From NCBI GenBank assembly GCA_026392465.1, contig JAPLCA010000030.1, positions 124,001 through 188,000 on the forward strand: a DNA stretch of 64,000 bases, read 5' to 3'. Below, one piece after another: positions 15,785 through 25,588 of this stretch. Position numbers and translations under genes: made by a program. Source of the stretch: Propionibacteriales bacterium. GTDB lineage: Bacteria; Actinomycetota; Actinomycetes; Propionibacteriales; Nocardioidaceae. The number at the start of each line of letters is the position of its first letter. The first letter of the stretch is position 1. Below the pieces are notes generated by a model that saw only the letters and a program-made list of their open reading frames with translations, ran no database searches and had not been told where the DNA came from.

Positions 15785-16000
15785 CTACTCGTCGTCCTCC
15801 AGGCGGAAGCCGATCTTCATCGTCACCTGGTAGTGCGAGACGTCGGTGTCGGTGATGGCGCCGCGGATGCCCTCGACCTCGAACCAGTCGAGGTGGCGCA
15901 GGGTCTGGCCGGCCCGCTTGATGCCGTTCTCGATGGCCTGGGTGACGCCCTCCGGGGAGGTGCCGACGATCTCGGTGACGCGGTAGGTGCGGTTGCTCAT
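15785..16000 (-). CDS. dodecin (flavin-storage protein)
   Basis: This 71-aa protein has the full dodecin sequence: TYRVTEIVGTSPEGV at the start, the flavin-stacking Trp in LDWFEVEGIRG and the end strand YQVTMKIGFRLED. Dodecins form hollow dodecamers that bind riboflavin, FMN or CoA. The gene is monocistronic. CATGAT precedes the ATG by six bases, a weak leaderless promoter. Confidence 0.95.
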   Translation of the reverse strand: MSNRTYRVTEIVGTSPEGVTQAIENGIKRAGQTLRHLDWFEVEGIRGAITDTDVSHYQVTMKIGFRLEDDE

Positions 16001-16065
16001 GACAGCATCATGCCGGTGTCCTCCTCCTCACGCCCCGGCGCCCGGCGGGTCCGCACGCAGCGACG

Positions 16066-16071
16066 TACGCT
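16066..16071 (+). promoter_or_regulatory. -10 element, leaderless promoter of DUF3099 gene
   Basis: TACGCT, six bases, then GTG at 16078. Confidence 0.55.
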
Positions 16072-16077
16072 GGAGAG

Positions 16078-16440
16078 GTGAAGCACACACCGCCGAAGGG
16101 CTCCTCGACCGGCTCCGCTGGTGGCCGCGAGGAGCAGGTCTACTCGATCACCTCGGCCAGCGAGGGGCACAGCGACGAGCTGGGGTCCCGCGAGCTCCGG
16201 TACGCCCTGAGCATGGGGGTGCGGACGCTCTGCTTCATCGGTGCCGTGATCGCCTGGAACCACGTCATGTGGCTGGCCGTCGTGCTCCTGGTGGGTGCGG
16301 TGTTCCTGCCCTACACGTCGGTCATCCTGGCCAACGCCGGGGTGCGCACCCGCGGCGAGGGCACGGACATCATGAAGCCCGAGCCGTTGGGGCAGATCGG
16401 CGACCGTCCCGCGGAGGAGCGCCGTGACGAGCGTGGCTGA
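16078..16440 (+). CDS. DUF3099 membrane protein
   Basis: This 120-aa protein carries the DUF3099 core: YSITSASEGHSDEL, then RYALSMGVRTLCF and two membrane helices (about 47-63 and 65-85) ending in YTSVILANAG. The family is actinobacterial and of unknown function. The GTG start has only a close GGAG, but a TACGCT -10 ends six bases upstream, so initiation is probably leaderless. It overlaps the next gene by 17 bases. Confidence 0.85.
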   Translation: MKHTPPKGSSTGSAGGREEQVYSITSASEGHSDELGSRELRYALSMGVRTLCFIGAVIAWNHVMWLAVVLLVGAVFLPYTSVILANAGVRTRGEGTDIMKPEPLGQIGDRPAEERRDERG

Positions 16441-16642
16441 CGAGCTGGTCTGCTCGGCGAAGGGCTGCACCGCGGCGGCCCTGCACCGCATCGAGTGGAA
16501 CAACCCGAAGATCCACACGCCGGACCGACGCAAGACGTGGTTGGCCTGCGACGAGCACGAGCAGTCGCTGCGACGCTTCCTCGACGCGCGCGGCTTCTAC
16601 AAGGAGACGCTCCCGCTGCAGGACGGCGTCACCTCGGAGTGA
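16424..16642 (+). CDS. small Cys/His-rich actinobacterial protein
   Basis: This 72-aa protein starts with GTG at 16424 inside the end of the DUF3099 gene. It has a Cys pair CSAKGC near the N-terminus and a C..H pair in LACDEHEQSLRRFL, consistent with one zinc-binding site. Homologues in actinobacteria are sometimes labelled acetone carboxylase, which this sequence does not support. Function unknown; expected to be co-transcribed with DUF3099. Confidence 0.75.
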   Translation: MTSVADELVCSAKGCTAAALHRIEWNNPKIHTPDRRKTWLACDEHEQSLRRFLDARGFYKETLPLQDGVTSE

Positions 16643-16658
16643 GCGGTCGGCCGTCGCC

Positions 16659-16664
16659 TACCCT
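16659..16664 (+). promoter_or_regulatory. -10 element, leaderless promoter of lipoprotein gene
   Basis: TACCCT, seven bases, then ATG at 16672. Confidence 0.5.
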
Positions 16665-16671
16665 CGACCCC

Positions 16672-17259
16672 ATGTCGAGCACGATCACCCGCGCCGTCTC
16701 CCTGGTCCTCCTCGGCTGCCTGGCGGCGGGCTGCGGCGGTGGCGCCGAGCCTGAGCCGACAGCCTCTGCGCCGCCGGCCTCCACGGTGCCCGCGGCGTCC
16801 GGGAGCGGTCACGAGCTCGGCTCCCCCGTCGTGCCCGACGGCCAGGACGCGCGGGACTTCCGCGCGCAGGCCGAGCTCGACGACGGCCGCCGCGTGGCCG
16901 CGTACCAGGTGGCCGGCACCGGGCTCGTCGTCCAGGTCCGGTCTGCCGGGGAGACGTCGTGGAGCGCTCCGACCACGTTGGTCGGATCCACCGAGGACCC
17001 CTGCCAGGGCGTCGAGCTCGAGCAGGCTGGCGGCACGGTCGCGCTGACCGCAGGGTTCGGTCTGTACTGCTACGACGGCGAGCCGCCGCAGCAGGTCGTG
17101 GCAGCCGTTCTCGGCGAGGGCGACGATGCCTGGGCCGTGCGCACGATCGACGACGTGGACGACTTCACGGCCGTGAAGGTCGCCGAGGACGGCCGTCGCG
17201 TCGACTTCGAGGGCGGCGGCGGCACGATCACGTGGCGTCCATCGAGCGGCTTCGCCTGA
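16672..17259 (+). CDS. putative lipoprotein
   Basis: This 195-aa protein begins at ATG 16672; an open frame extends upstream through the previous gene and is not used. The signal peptide ends in a lipobox LAAGC, followed by a Pro/Ser/Ala-rich spacer. The mature domain has two Cys (DPCQG and LYCYD) that could form a disulfide, and no recognised motif. It is probably a lipid-anchored surface protein of unknown function. Convergent with moaA. Confidence 0.75.
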   Translation: MSSTITRAVSLVLLGCLAAGCGGGAEPEPTASAPPASTVPAASGSGHELGSPVVPDGQDARDFRAQAELDDGRRVAAYQVAGTGLVVQVRSAGETSWSAPTTLVGSTEDPCQGVELEQAGGTVALTAGFGLYCYDGEPPQQVVAAVLGEGDDAWAVRTIDDVDDFTAVKVAEDGRRVDFEGGGGTITWRPSSGFA

Positions 17260-17276
17260 CGTCGTGGGTCCGGCGG

Positions 17277-18263
17277 TCAGCCGCCGATCGACGACATCGG
17301 CCGCGACGGCTGCAGGAAGGTGGGGTCGTCGATGCCGTGGCCGGCCGCCTTGCCCCACATCGCGTCGACCCACCGGCGGGCCAGCTCGTCGTCGTCGGCT
17401 CCCCCGCGCAGCGCGGCCCGCAGGTCGGACTCCTCGCGGGCGAACAGGCACGTGCGCACCTGGCCGTCGGCGGTCAGGCGGACGCGGTTGCAGTCGGCGC
17501 AGAACGGCCGCGTGACCGACCCGATGATCCCCACGGTGTGGGGGCCGCCGTCGACCTGGAACTTCTCGGCCGGGGCGCTCCCCCGTCCGTCGAGAGGCGT
17601 GAGGGTCACGTGCTCGGAGAGTCGCGCGAGGATCTCGTCGGCGGTGATCATGCGGCTGCGGTCCCAGCCGTGCTGCGCGTCGAGCGGCATCTGCTCGATG
17701 AAGCGCAGCTCGTAGCCGCGCTCCATGCACCAGCGCAGCAGCGCGGGGCCCTCGTCCTCGTTGAGCCCTCGCAGCAGCACCGCGTTGATCTTGACGGGGG
17801 TGAGCCCCGCCTCGGCGGCGGCCTCGAGCCCGGCGACGACGTCGTGGAAACGGTCGCGCAGCGTGATCCGGTGGAACATCTCCGGGTCGGTGGTGTCGAG
17901 GCTGACGTTGACCCGGTCGAGGCCGGCGGCGGCCAGCGCGTGGGCGGTGCGGCTGAGCCCGAGGGCGTTCGTGGTGATGGCGGTGCGGGGCGAGCCCGGC
18001 ATCGCCTTGGTGGCTGCGACGATCGAGGCCAGCCCGCGACGCAGCAGCGGCTCGCCGCCGGTGAACCGCACGTCGACGACGCCGAGACGCGTGACGGCGA
18101 CGTGGATCAGCCGCACGACCTCGTCGTCGGTGAGCACCTCCGCCGTGGGCATCCAGTCGAGCCCCTCGGCCGGCATGCAGTACTGGCAGCGCAGGTTGCA
18201 GCGGTCCGTCAACGACACCCGAAGGTCGGTGGCCACACGTCCATGTCTGTCACCGAGCTGCAT
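17277..18263 (-). CDS. moaA: GTP 3',8-cyclase MoaA
   Basis: This 328-aa radical SAM enzyme makes the first intermediate of molybdenum cofactor. The first [4Fe-4S] cluster ligands are Cys22, Cys26 and Cys29 (RCNLRCQYC); RFTGGEPLLR binds SAM; the C-terminal cluster ligands are in CADCNRVRLT and the later RTC. The protein ends in Gly-Gly, the tail needed for activity in this family. A TAGACT -10 ends six bases before the ATG. No other moa gene is adjacent. Confidence 0.95.
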   Translation of the reverse strand: MQLGDRHGRVATDLRVSLTDRCNLRCQYCMPAEGLDWMPTAEVLTDDEVVRLIHVAVTRLGVVDVRFTGGEPLLRRGLASIVAATKAMPGSPRTAITTNALGLSRTAHALAAAGLDRVNVSLDTTDPEMFHRITLRDRFHDVVAGLEAAAEAGLTPVKINAVLLRGLNEDEGPALLRWCMERGYELRFIEQMPLDAQHGWDRSRMITADEILARLSEHVTLTPLDGRGSAPAEKFQVDGGPHTVGIIGSVTRPFCADCNRVRLTADGQVRTCLFAREESDLRAALRGGADDDELARRWVDAMWGKAAGHGIDDPTFLQPSRPMSSIGG

Positions 18264-18269
18264 CCCCCC

Positions 18270-18275
18270 AGTCTA
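18270..18275 (-). promoter_or_regulatory. -10 element, leaderless promoter of moaA
   Basis: The minus strand reads TAGACT, six bases, then ATG at 18263. Confidence 0.6.
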
Positions 18276-18320
18276 GGAGCGAGGACCCAACCTCGCCGGA
18301 GCGCGCTGGTGTCGGGCGGC

Positions 18321-18326
18321 TAGATT
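18321..18326 (+). promoter_or_regulatory. -10 element, leaderless promoter of SURF1 gene
   Basis: TAGATT, six bases, then GTG at 18333. Divergent from the moaA promoter 45 bases away. Confidence 0.6.
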
Positions 18327-18332
18327 CGAGGG

Positions 18333-19078
18333 GTGCGGTTCCTGCTCAGCGCCCGGTGGATCGGGTTCTTCCTCGCCGTCGTGGCGCTCGCGGTCGTGTG
18401 CGTGCTCATGGGCGACTGGCAGTGGCACAAGCGCGAGGTCCGGCACGAGTCGAACGAGCGGGTCGAGCAGCACCTGGCCGCCGACCCCGTCCCCCTCGAC
18501 CAGGTGGCACCGGTCGGCCTGAAGGTCACGAAGGACCTGGAGTGGACGCGGGTCGTCGTGCAGGGCCGCTACGACCCGACGTCGCAGGTGACGGTGAAGT
18601 TCAGCACCCGCGACGGGCGCCCCGGCGCCGAGGTGGTCACGCCGCTGCTCCTCGACGACGGCAGCGCCGTGCTGGTCGACCGCGGCTGGGTGCCGACGGC
18701 GAACACCGCGGCCGCCCCCAGCGACGTCCCCGCGCCGCCGAGCGGGACCGTCACGGTGCAGGGCTGGCTGCGGCCCGACAGCAACGCCGGTGCCGACGCG
18801 ACCACGCCGGTGGAGGGCCAGGTCCGCTCCGTCTCCAGCACCGGGCTCGCCGACTCGCTCCCCTACGACGTGCGCTCGGGCTACCTCAACCTGCGCGAGC
18901 AGACCGGCGGCACGGGCGGGCTCGAGCTCGAGCCGAAGCCCGACCTCGGCGGCGGCCCGCACTTCTTCTACGGGCTGCAGTGGTGGTTCTTCGCAGGCCT
19001 CGCGCTCGCCGGCTTCGTCTGGTTCGCGCGCATCGAGTGGCTGGAGCGACGCCAGGGCGGCGCCACGGCCGACGACGG

Positions 19079-19106
<28 letters not shown>
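18333..19106 (+). CDS. SURF1 family cytochrome oxidase biogenesis protein
   Basis: This 257-aa protein has the SURF1 plan: an N-terminal helix (about 8-28) with WIGFF and GDWQWHKR, an extracellular domain with VVVQGRYDP and VLVDRGWVP, and a C-terminal helix in FYGLQWWFFAGLALAGF. The family helps insert haem a into cytochrome aa3. Its 3' end overlaps the convergent ABC-F gene by 28 bases. The haem A genes ctaA and ctaB occur elsewhere in this window. Confidence 0.9.
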
Positions 19107-20677
<1,571 letters not shown>

Positions 20678-20712
20678 GGGGAGCTTTCGTGGTCAGGGGG
20701 TGTGCGAGAACG

Positions 20713-20727
20713 CCGGACGTGGTCCGG
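20713..20727 (-). other. small hairpin between leader ORF and ABC-F gene
   Basis: CCGGAC and its complement flank three bases, a few bases after the leader ORF stop and about 35 bases before the ABC-F start. It could be a piece of an attenuator; it is short for a terminator. Confidence 0.4.
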
Positions 20728-20730
20728 TCG

Positions 20731-20754
20731 TCACTCCCGCTGGTAGTAGCTCAC
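20731..20754 (-). CDS. candidate leader peptide VSYYQRE upstream of ABC-F gene
   Basis: A GTG at 20754 opens a 7-codon frame reading V-S-Y-Y-Q-R-E and ending TGA at 20731. It sits six bases after a TAGACT -10 (20761-20766), so the transcript would start at its start codon and the first ribosome would translate it. Several antibiotic-resistance ABC-F genes are controlled by such short leaders through ribosome stalling. No homologue search could be done, so coding status is unproven. Confidence 0.5.
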   Translation of the reverse strand: MSYYQRE

Positions 20755-20760
20755 CCACGC

Positions 20761-20766
20761 AGTCTA
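20761..20766 (-). promoter_or_regulatory. -10 element of the ABC-F transcript
   Basis: The minus strand reads TAGACT, six bases before the GTG of the leader ORF and about 85 bases before the ABC-F start. Confidence 0.6.
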
Positions 20767-20831
20767 CGGGGCGACCGCCCGCTCCCCCGCATCCTCGCGG
20801 CGAGACGTGGGTCATGCCGCCCCGTGACGAC

Positions 20832-23333
20832 TCAGCCGACGACCTTCGTCGGCATCATCCCGCCGCCGTCGTTGCGTCCGTTGCCGAGCTCCCCGCCGCT
20901 GTTGTTGCCCCAGCACCGCTGCGTGCCGTCGTTCTTGACGCCGCACGCATAGCCCTTGCCCGTCGTGACGGACGACCACGAGACGGTCTGGTCGACGCGC
21001 ACCGGGACGCTGCTCGCAGCGGTCGTCCCGTCCCCCAGCTGGCCGTTGGCGTTCGAGCCCCAGCACCAGGCGGTCCCGTCGGTGCGGGTCGCGCAGGTCG
21101 AGCCCGTGCCGAGGTCGGACGACACCGACACCTGGCCCCACCCGGTGTCGCGGCCCACCTGGACGGGCGACGCGGAGTCGGTCGTGGTGCCGTCGCCGAG
21201 CTGGCCCGAGGTGTTGCGACCCCAGCACCAGAGCGTGCTGTCGGTCCGGACGCCGCAGGTGGTGAAGGCCGAGGTGACGACGCTCTGCCACGAACCGCTC
21301 ACCTGCGTGGGGCGCTCGCCCTTGCCCCAGCACCAGAGGGTGTCGTCGAGGCGCACCGCGCAGGTCTCGGCGTCGGCGACGCTCACCGACCGCCAGAGGG
21401 CCTGCCCGACCCGCAGCGGCGAGCTCACGCTCTCCTTGCCCGCCGGCACGGTCTCCCCGAGCTGGTCGGCGGGGCCCCAGCACCAGAGCGACCCGTCGGT
21501 CCGGATGCCGCAGGCGTGCGCCGCGCCCACCCCGACGTCGCTCCACGATCCGCCGCCGACGACCGCACGCGGGCTGTCGGCCCACGACGCGTTGCCGTCG
21601 CCGGAGCCCAGGATGCCGTTGTCGTTGCGGCCCCAGCACCACAGGCTGTTGTTCGTCTTGATGCCGCAGGTGCTGAAGAAGTCGCCGCCGTCGATGGTCA
21701 GCCACGCCGAGCCACCGACGACGGCCGTCGCCTGGCGACGGACCGAGTTCTCGGCGCCGACTGGGCCGGTGCCGAGCTGGCCGCCGTAGTTGGAGCCCCA
21801 GCACGCCGCGGAACGGTCGTACTCGTTGATGCGGCAGGCGTACCCGTAGCCACCGCTGACCTCACCGGTCGAGGGCGTCGTCGAGCCCCCAGCCTCGGCC
21901 TCGGGGAAGAGGTTCTGCTCGTCGGCGGGCGCCGTCGCGCCGGTCGGGGTGAAGGTGAGGACGACGTAGCTCGTCCCGGCCCGCGTGGGGGTCCCGCTGA
22001 GCACGCCGTCGGAGCTCAACGTCAGGCCTCCCGGCGTACCGCCCCTCGTGCCCCACGTCCCGGCCGTCGGGGCGTTGGTGCGCAGCTGGTAGCGGTACGG
22101 CACGCCCACCTGACCCACCGGCACCTCTGTGGTGGCGATGATGCGGGTGCTGGCGACCGTGTAGGTCCGGTCGGCCGTGAGGCCGGACGCAGCACTCGTG
22201 AAGCGCACCGCGAAGGTCGACGACGCGTCGGACGACGTGGGCGTGCCGGAGAGCCGACCGTCGGACCCGAGGGACAGGCCCGGAGGCAGGCTGCCCGAGG
22301 TCCGCGCCCAGGACCCGCTCTGCGACGCCGTCAGCGTCCGGTCGTACGGCGCGCCCTTGAGCGCGGTCGGCAGCGAGGTGGTCGTGATCCTCGGAGACTC
22401 GTCGACGGAGAGCGTCAGGGTCGTGGTCGCGACCTTGCCGTTGTCGTGCGTGAACGTGACCGTGGTGGTCACGTCGCCGGCGGTGGTCGGCGTGCCCGTG
22501 ATCGCACCCGTCCGGGGGGCGAGCGTGAGGCCGGACGGCAGGGCGGGCGAGACCGACCAGGTGCCGGGCTGGTCGCCGTCGGTGGCGAGGCGCGCGCTGT
22601 AGGCGACGCCGGTCCGGCCACGCGGCAGGCTGCTGGTGGTGATGACGGGCTGCACCGGGGTGGCCTCGACGACCAGCGTGCGGGTCGACGACGTCGCGGC
22701 CGCGTAACCCGTGCGTCCGGCCACGGCGGCGCGGTAGGCCGTGCTGCCGGCCTTGCTGGTGCGCAGGGTGACGCGGTACGTCCCGTCGGAGGCCAGCGTC
22801 GTCGTCTCGACCGTCCTGGCGGTGCGACCGGACACGGTCTGCACCGAGACCTTCACGCCCCGGACGAAGGGGCTCGCCCTCCCGCTGACGACGACGTCGT
22901 CGCCGACGGTCACCCGACTCGGCGCGAGGGTCGCCGTGACCGTCACCTTGCGTCGCACGTCGAGCGTGGTGCTGCGCGACGTCGCGGCCTTCCGGTTGCG
23001 GATGGCGGCCGAGACGGCGCGCAGCGTGATGCTGCCGACCGTCCTGACGGTCAGGCGCGTGCTCCAGGCGCCCCTGGTGCTGGTGGTGCGGGCGGACGTG
23101 ACCTTGACCCAGCGGGACCCGGAGAGCCGCTGCACCGTGACGGTCGCACCCTTCGGGGAGGCGCTGAGCGTCCCGGACAGCGTGATCGTGGTGCCCGAGG
23201 TCGGGGTGGTGCTGGAGGCCTTGAGGCTCAGCGTGCGTGACGACGCGGCGCTCGCGGGAAGCATCCCCGCGAGCAGCACGCCGGTCACCAGCAGGACGAG
23301 GAGGGCGAGACGGGACGGACGCGCAGACGGCAC
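20832..23333 (-). CDS. exported protein with Ig-like domains and RCC1-type repeats
   Basis: This 833-aa protein starts with GTG at 23333 with AAGG upstream. Residues 1-29 are a signal peptide ending ASAAS. Residues about 30-240 are two Ser/Thr-rich Ig-like domains. About 245-500 hold three putative-Ig (He_PIG) domains with the LPPGLSLGSDGRLSGTPT pattern. From about 505 to the end are seven RCC1-type beta-propeller units, most with CWGxNxxGQLGDG and a preceding C-G-I-R-T-D block, so each blade has a Cys pair that may be disulfide-linked. No anchor or catalytic motif is seen. Probably a secreted adhesion or binding protein; the ligand is unknown. It is transcribed alone. Confidence 0.85.
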   Translation of the reverse strand: MPSARPSRLALLVLLVTGVLLAGMLPASAASSRTLSLKASSTTPTSGTTITLSGTLSASPKGATVTVQRLSGSRWVKVTSARTTSTRGAWSTRLTVRTVGSITLRAVSAAIRNRKAATSRSTTLDVRRKVTVTATLAPSRVTVGDDVVVSGRASPFVRGVKVSVQTVSGRTARTVETTTLASDGTYRVTLRTSKAGSTAYRAAVAGRTGYAAATSSTRTLVVEATPVQPVITTSSLPRGRTGVAYSARLATDGDQPGTWSVSPALPSGLTLAPRTGAITGTPTTAGDVTTTVTFTHDNGKVATTTLTLSVDESPRITTTSLPTALKGAPYDRTLTASQSGSWARTSGSLPPGLSLGSDGRLSGTPTSSDASSTFAVRFTSAASGLTADRTYTVASTRIIATTEVPVGQVGVPYRYQLRTNAPTAGTWGTRGGTPGGLTLSSDGVLSGTPTRAGTSYVVLTFTPTGATAPADEQNLFPEAEAGGSTTPSTGEVSGGYGYACRINEYDRSAACWGSNYGGQLGTGPVGAENSVRRQATAVVGGSAWLTIDGGDFFSTCGIKTNNSLWCWGRNDNGILGSGDGNASWADSPRAVVGGGSWSDVGVGAAHACGIRTDGSLWCWGPADQLGETVPAGKESVSSPLRVGQALWRSVSVADAETCAVRLDDTLWCWGKGERPTQVSGSWQSVVTSAFTTCGVRTDSTLWCWGRNTSGQLGDGTTTDSASPVQVGRDTGWGQVSVSSDLGTGSTCATRTDGTAWCWGSNANGQLGDGTTAASSVPVRVDQTVSWSSVTTGKGYACGVKNDGTQRCWGNNSGGELGNGRNDGGGMMPTKVVG

Positions 23334-23394
23334 AGGACGACCTTCGGTTCAGGGAGCCCCGGGAACCAGGCGCCATGCTCGTTGTAACACGCAG

Positions 23395-23434
23395 TTGACC
23401 CCGGCGTCCGCGGTTCGGCGGACACCGGGGTCAA
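23395..23434 (-). terminator. terminator of the SUF operon
   Basis: Ten pairs (TTGACCCCGG), one mismatch and six more pairs (GTCCGC) close on a six-base loop. It lies 20 bases after the sufT stop and upstream of the RCC1-type gene. Confidence 0.75.
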
Positions 23435-23453
23435 GGTCACGTGGACCTGAGAC

Positions 23454-23849
23454 TCAGCCGACGTTGAACCCCAGGGCGCGCAGCATCTCGCGGCCGTCGT
23501 CGGTGATCTTGTCCGGGCCCCACGGCGGCATCCAGACCCACTCGATGCGGAAGTCGTTGACGATGCCGTCGAGCGCGGCGCGGGTCTGGTCCTCGATGAC
23601 GTCGGTCAGCGGGCAGGCCGCCGAGGTCAGCGTCATCGACAGCACGGTGTTGCTGTGGTCGTCGACGTCGACGCCGTACACGAGGCCGAGGTCGACGACG
23701 TTGATGCCGAGCTCGGGGTCGACGACGTCCTTCATCGCCTCCCAGACGTCCTCGTCCTTCGTCGCCATCGACACGGCCGACTCCTGCGGGGCGTCCAGGT
23801 CGACCTCGGGGAGGTCGGAGTGGTCAGGGGTGCTGGTGGGGTCGCTCAT
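23454..23849 (-). CDS. sufT: SufT-like iron-sulfur assembly factor (DUF59/MIP18)
   Basis: This 131-aa protein has an acidic N-terminal tail of about 30 residues, then the MIP18/PaaD domain: VVDPELGINVVDLGLVYGV, the conserved Cys in TSAACPLTD, and VWMPPWGPDKIT. The family helps mature or transfer Fe-S clusters. The ATG at 23849 overlaps the sufU stop (ATGA). It is the last gene of the SUF operon, the usual actinobacterial position. Confidence 0.93.
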   Translation of the reverse strand: MSDPTSTPDHSDLPEVDLDAPQESAVSMATKDEDVWEAMKDVVDPELGINVVDLGLVYGVDVDDHSNTVLSMTLTSAACPLTDVIEDQTRAALDGIVNDFRIEWVWMPPWGPDKITDDGREMLRALGFNVG

Positions 23850-24307
23850 GCGTCCTCCTGGGTGGTGAGAGCCTGGCTGGTGGCGTCCTTGAACGCCATC
23901 CACGAGAGCAGCGCGCACTTCACGCGCGCCGGGAACTGGGCGACACCGGCGAACGCGATGCCGTCCTCGAGCACGTCCTCGTCGGGCTCGACCTCGCCCT
24001 TGCCCTGCATGAGGGCCTGGAAGGCGTCGAGCGTGGCGAACGCGTCGTCGACGGGCTTGCCGACCACGAGGTCGTTCAGCACCGACGCGGACGCCTGGCT
24101 GATCGAGCAGCCCACGGCGTCGTACGAGACGTCGGAGACGGTGCCGCCATCGAGGTGGACCCGCAGGGTCACCTCGTCGCCGCACGTCGGGTTGACGTGG
24201 TGCACCTCGGACTCGAACGGGTCGCGCAGGCCCGAGCCGTGCTTCTGCTTGTAGTGGTCGAGGATGATCTCCTGGTAGAGCGCGTCCACCTGGGATGCGT
24301 CGGCCAT
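23846..24307 (-). CDS. sufU: SufU zinc-dependent sulfur transfer protein
   Basis: This 153-aa protein accepts persulfide sulfur from SufS. It has LYQEIILDHYKQ at the start, Cys in NPTCGDEV, VGCSISQAS in the middle and VKCALLSW near the end: the three Cys that with Asp bind zinc in SufU. I prefer ATG 24307 (GGAGGG eight bases upstream) to the GTG two codons earlier that overlaps the sufS stop. Confidence 0.95.
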   Translation of the reverse strand: MADASQVDALYQEIILDHYKQKHGSGLRDPFESEVHHVNPTCGDEVTLRVHLDGGTVSDVSYDAVGCSISQASASVLNDLVVGKPVDDAFATLDAFQALMQGKGEVEPDEDVLEDGIAFAGVAQFPARVKCALLSWMAFKDATSQALTTQEDA

Positions 24308-24309
24308 GG

Positions 24310-25587
24310 TCACCGCCCTCCGAAGTAGTGCTGGGTGTGGCGGATCGCGTCGACGAGCGCGTCGACCTCGGCCTCGGTCGTGTACAGGTAGAACGACGCC
24401 CGCGTGGTGGACTGCACGCCGAAGCGCTGGTGCGCCGGCTTGGCGCAGTGGTGGCCCGCGCGCACCGCGACGCCGCGGGAGTCGAGCAGCTGGGCGACGT
24501 CGTGCGGGTGCACGTCGTCGAGCGTGAAGCTGATCGCCCCACCGCGCTGCACGGCCTCCTTCGGCCCGACGACCGTGAGCCCGTCGACCTCCTGGAGACG
24601 CTCCAGCGCGTAGGCGGTGATCGCCTGCTCGTGCGCGGCCACGTTCTCCATGCCGAGCGTCGTCAGGTAGTCGACCGCTGCGCCCAGACCGACCGACTGG
24701 GCGATCGGCGGGGTGCCGGCCTCGAAGCGGTGCGGGGGCGCGGCGAACGTCGACCGCTCCATCGTCACCGTCTCGATCATCTCGCCGCCACCCAGGAACG
24801 GGGGCAGCGACGCGAGCAGGTCGTAGCGACCCCACAGAACGCCGATGCCCGTCGGGCCGACCATCTTGTGGCCCGTGAAGGCGACGAAGTCGGCACCGAG
24901 GGTGCTGACGTCGACCGGGATCTGCGGCACGGCCTGCGACCCGTCGATCACGACGAGCGCGCCGACCTCGTGGGCCCGCGCGATGACCCGCTCGACCGGG
25001 TTGATCGTGCCGAGCATGTTCGAGACCCACGTCAGCGAGACGACCTTGGTGCGCTCGGTGACCAGCGTGTCGAGGTCGTCGAGGTCGAGGCGTCCCTCGT
25101 CGGTCACGCCGAACCAGCGCAGCGTCGCGCCGGTGCGCTCCGTGAGCAGCTGCCACGGCACGATGTTGGAGTGGTGCTCCATCTCGGAGATGACGACCTC
25201 GTCGCCCTCCCTCACCGTGCCGGCGTCGCCCAGCACGCGAGCCACCAGGTTCAGCGCCTCGGACGCGTTCTTGGTGAACACGACCTCCTCGCGACGAGGA
25301 GCGCCGATGAACCCGGCCACCTTGGTGCGACCCAGCTCGAACGCCTCGCTGGCCTCGGCGCCGAGCTGGTGCATCGCCCGCGCCACGTTCGCGTTGTGCT
25401 GCAGGTAGTGCTGCTCGATCGCCTCGACCACCTGGCGCGGCTTGTGGGACGTGTTGGCGCTGTCGAGGTACACCAGCGGGTGGTCTCCCGCTAGCGTGCG
25501 CTCGAGGATGGGGAAGTCCTTGCGGACCGCCTCGACGTCGTAAGCTGCGTCTTCTGCCGCCCAGGGCCCGGCACCCCTGCCCGGCAT
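24310..25587 (-). CDS. sufS: cysteine desulfurase SufS
   Basis: This 425-aa PLP enzyme removes sulfur from cysteine for Fe-S assembly. The PLP Lys lies in FTGHKMVGPTG, the active-site Cys in VRAGHHCAKP, and YLDSANTSHKP is the type-II desulfurase N-terminal block. The first 18 residues are an extra Gly/Ala-rich stretch. The start ATG at 25587 overlaps nothing but lies one base from the sufC stop. It transfers sulfur to SufU, encoded next. Confidence 0.97.
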   Translation of the reverse strand: MPGRGAGPWAAEDAAYDVEAVRKDFPILERTLAGDHPLVYLDSANTSHKPRQVVEAIEQHYLQHNANVARAMHQLGAEASEAFELGRTKVAGFIGAPRREEVVFTKNASEALNLVARVLGDAGTVREGDEVVISEMEHHSNIVPWQLLTERTGATLRWFGVTDEGRLDLDDLDTLVTERTKVVSLTWVSNMLGTINPVERVIARAHEVGALVVIDGSQAVPQIPVDVSTLGADFVAFTGHKMVGPTGIGVLWGRYDLLASLPPFLGGGEMIETVTMERSTFAAPPHRFEAGTPPIAQSVGLGAAVDYLTTLGMENVAAHEQAITAYALERLQEVDGLTVVGPKEAVQRGGAISFTLDDVHPHDVAQLLDSRGVAVRAGHHCAKPAHQRFGVQSTTRASFYLYTTEAEVDALVDAIRHTQHYFGGR

Positions 25588-25588
25588 G

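Noticed and set aside
24308-24313. GTG two codons upstream as sufU start
   Set aside because: It overlaps the sufS stop, but the GGAGGG site is well spaced for ATG 24307.
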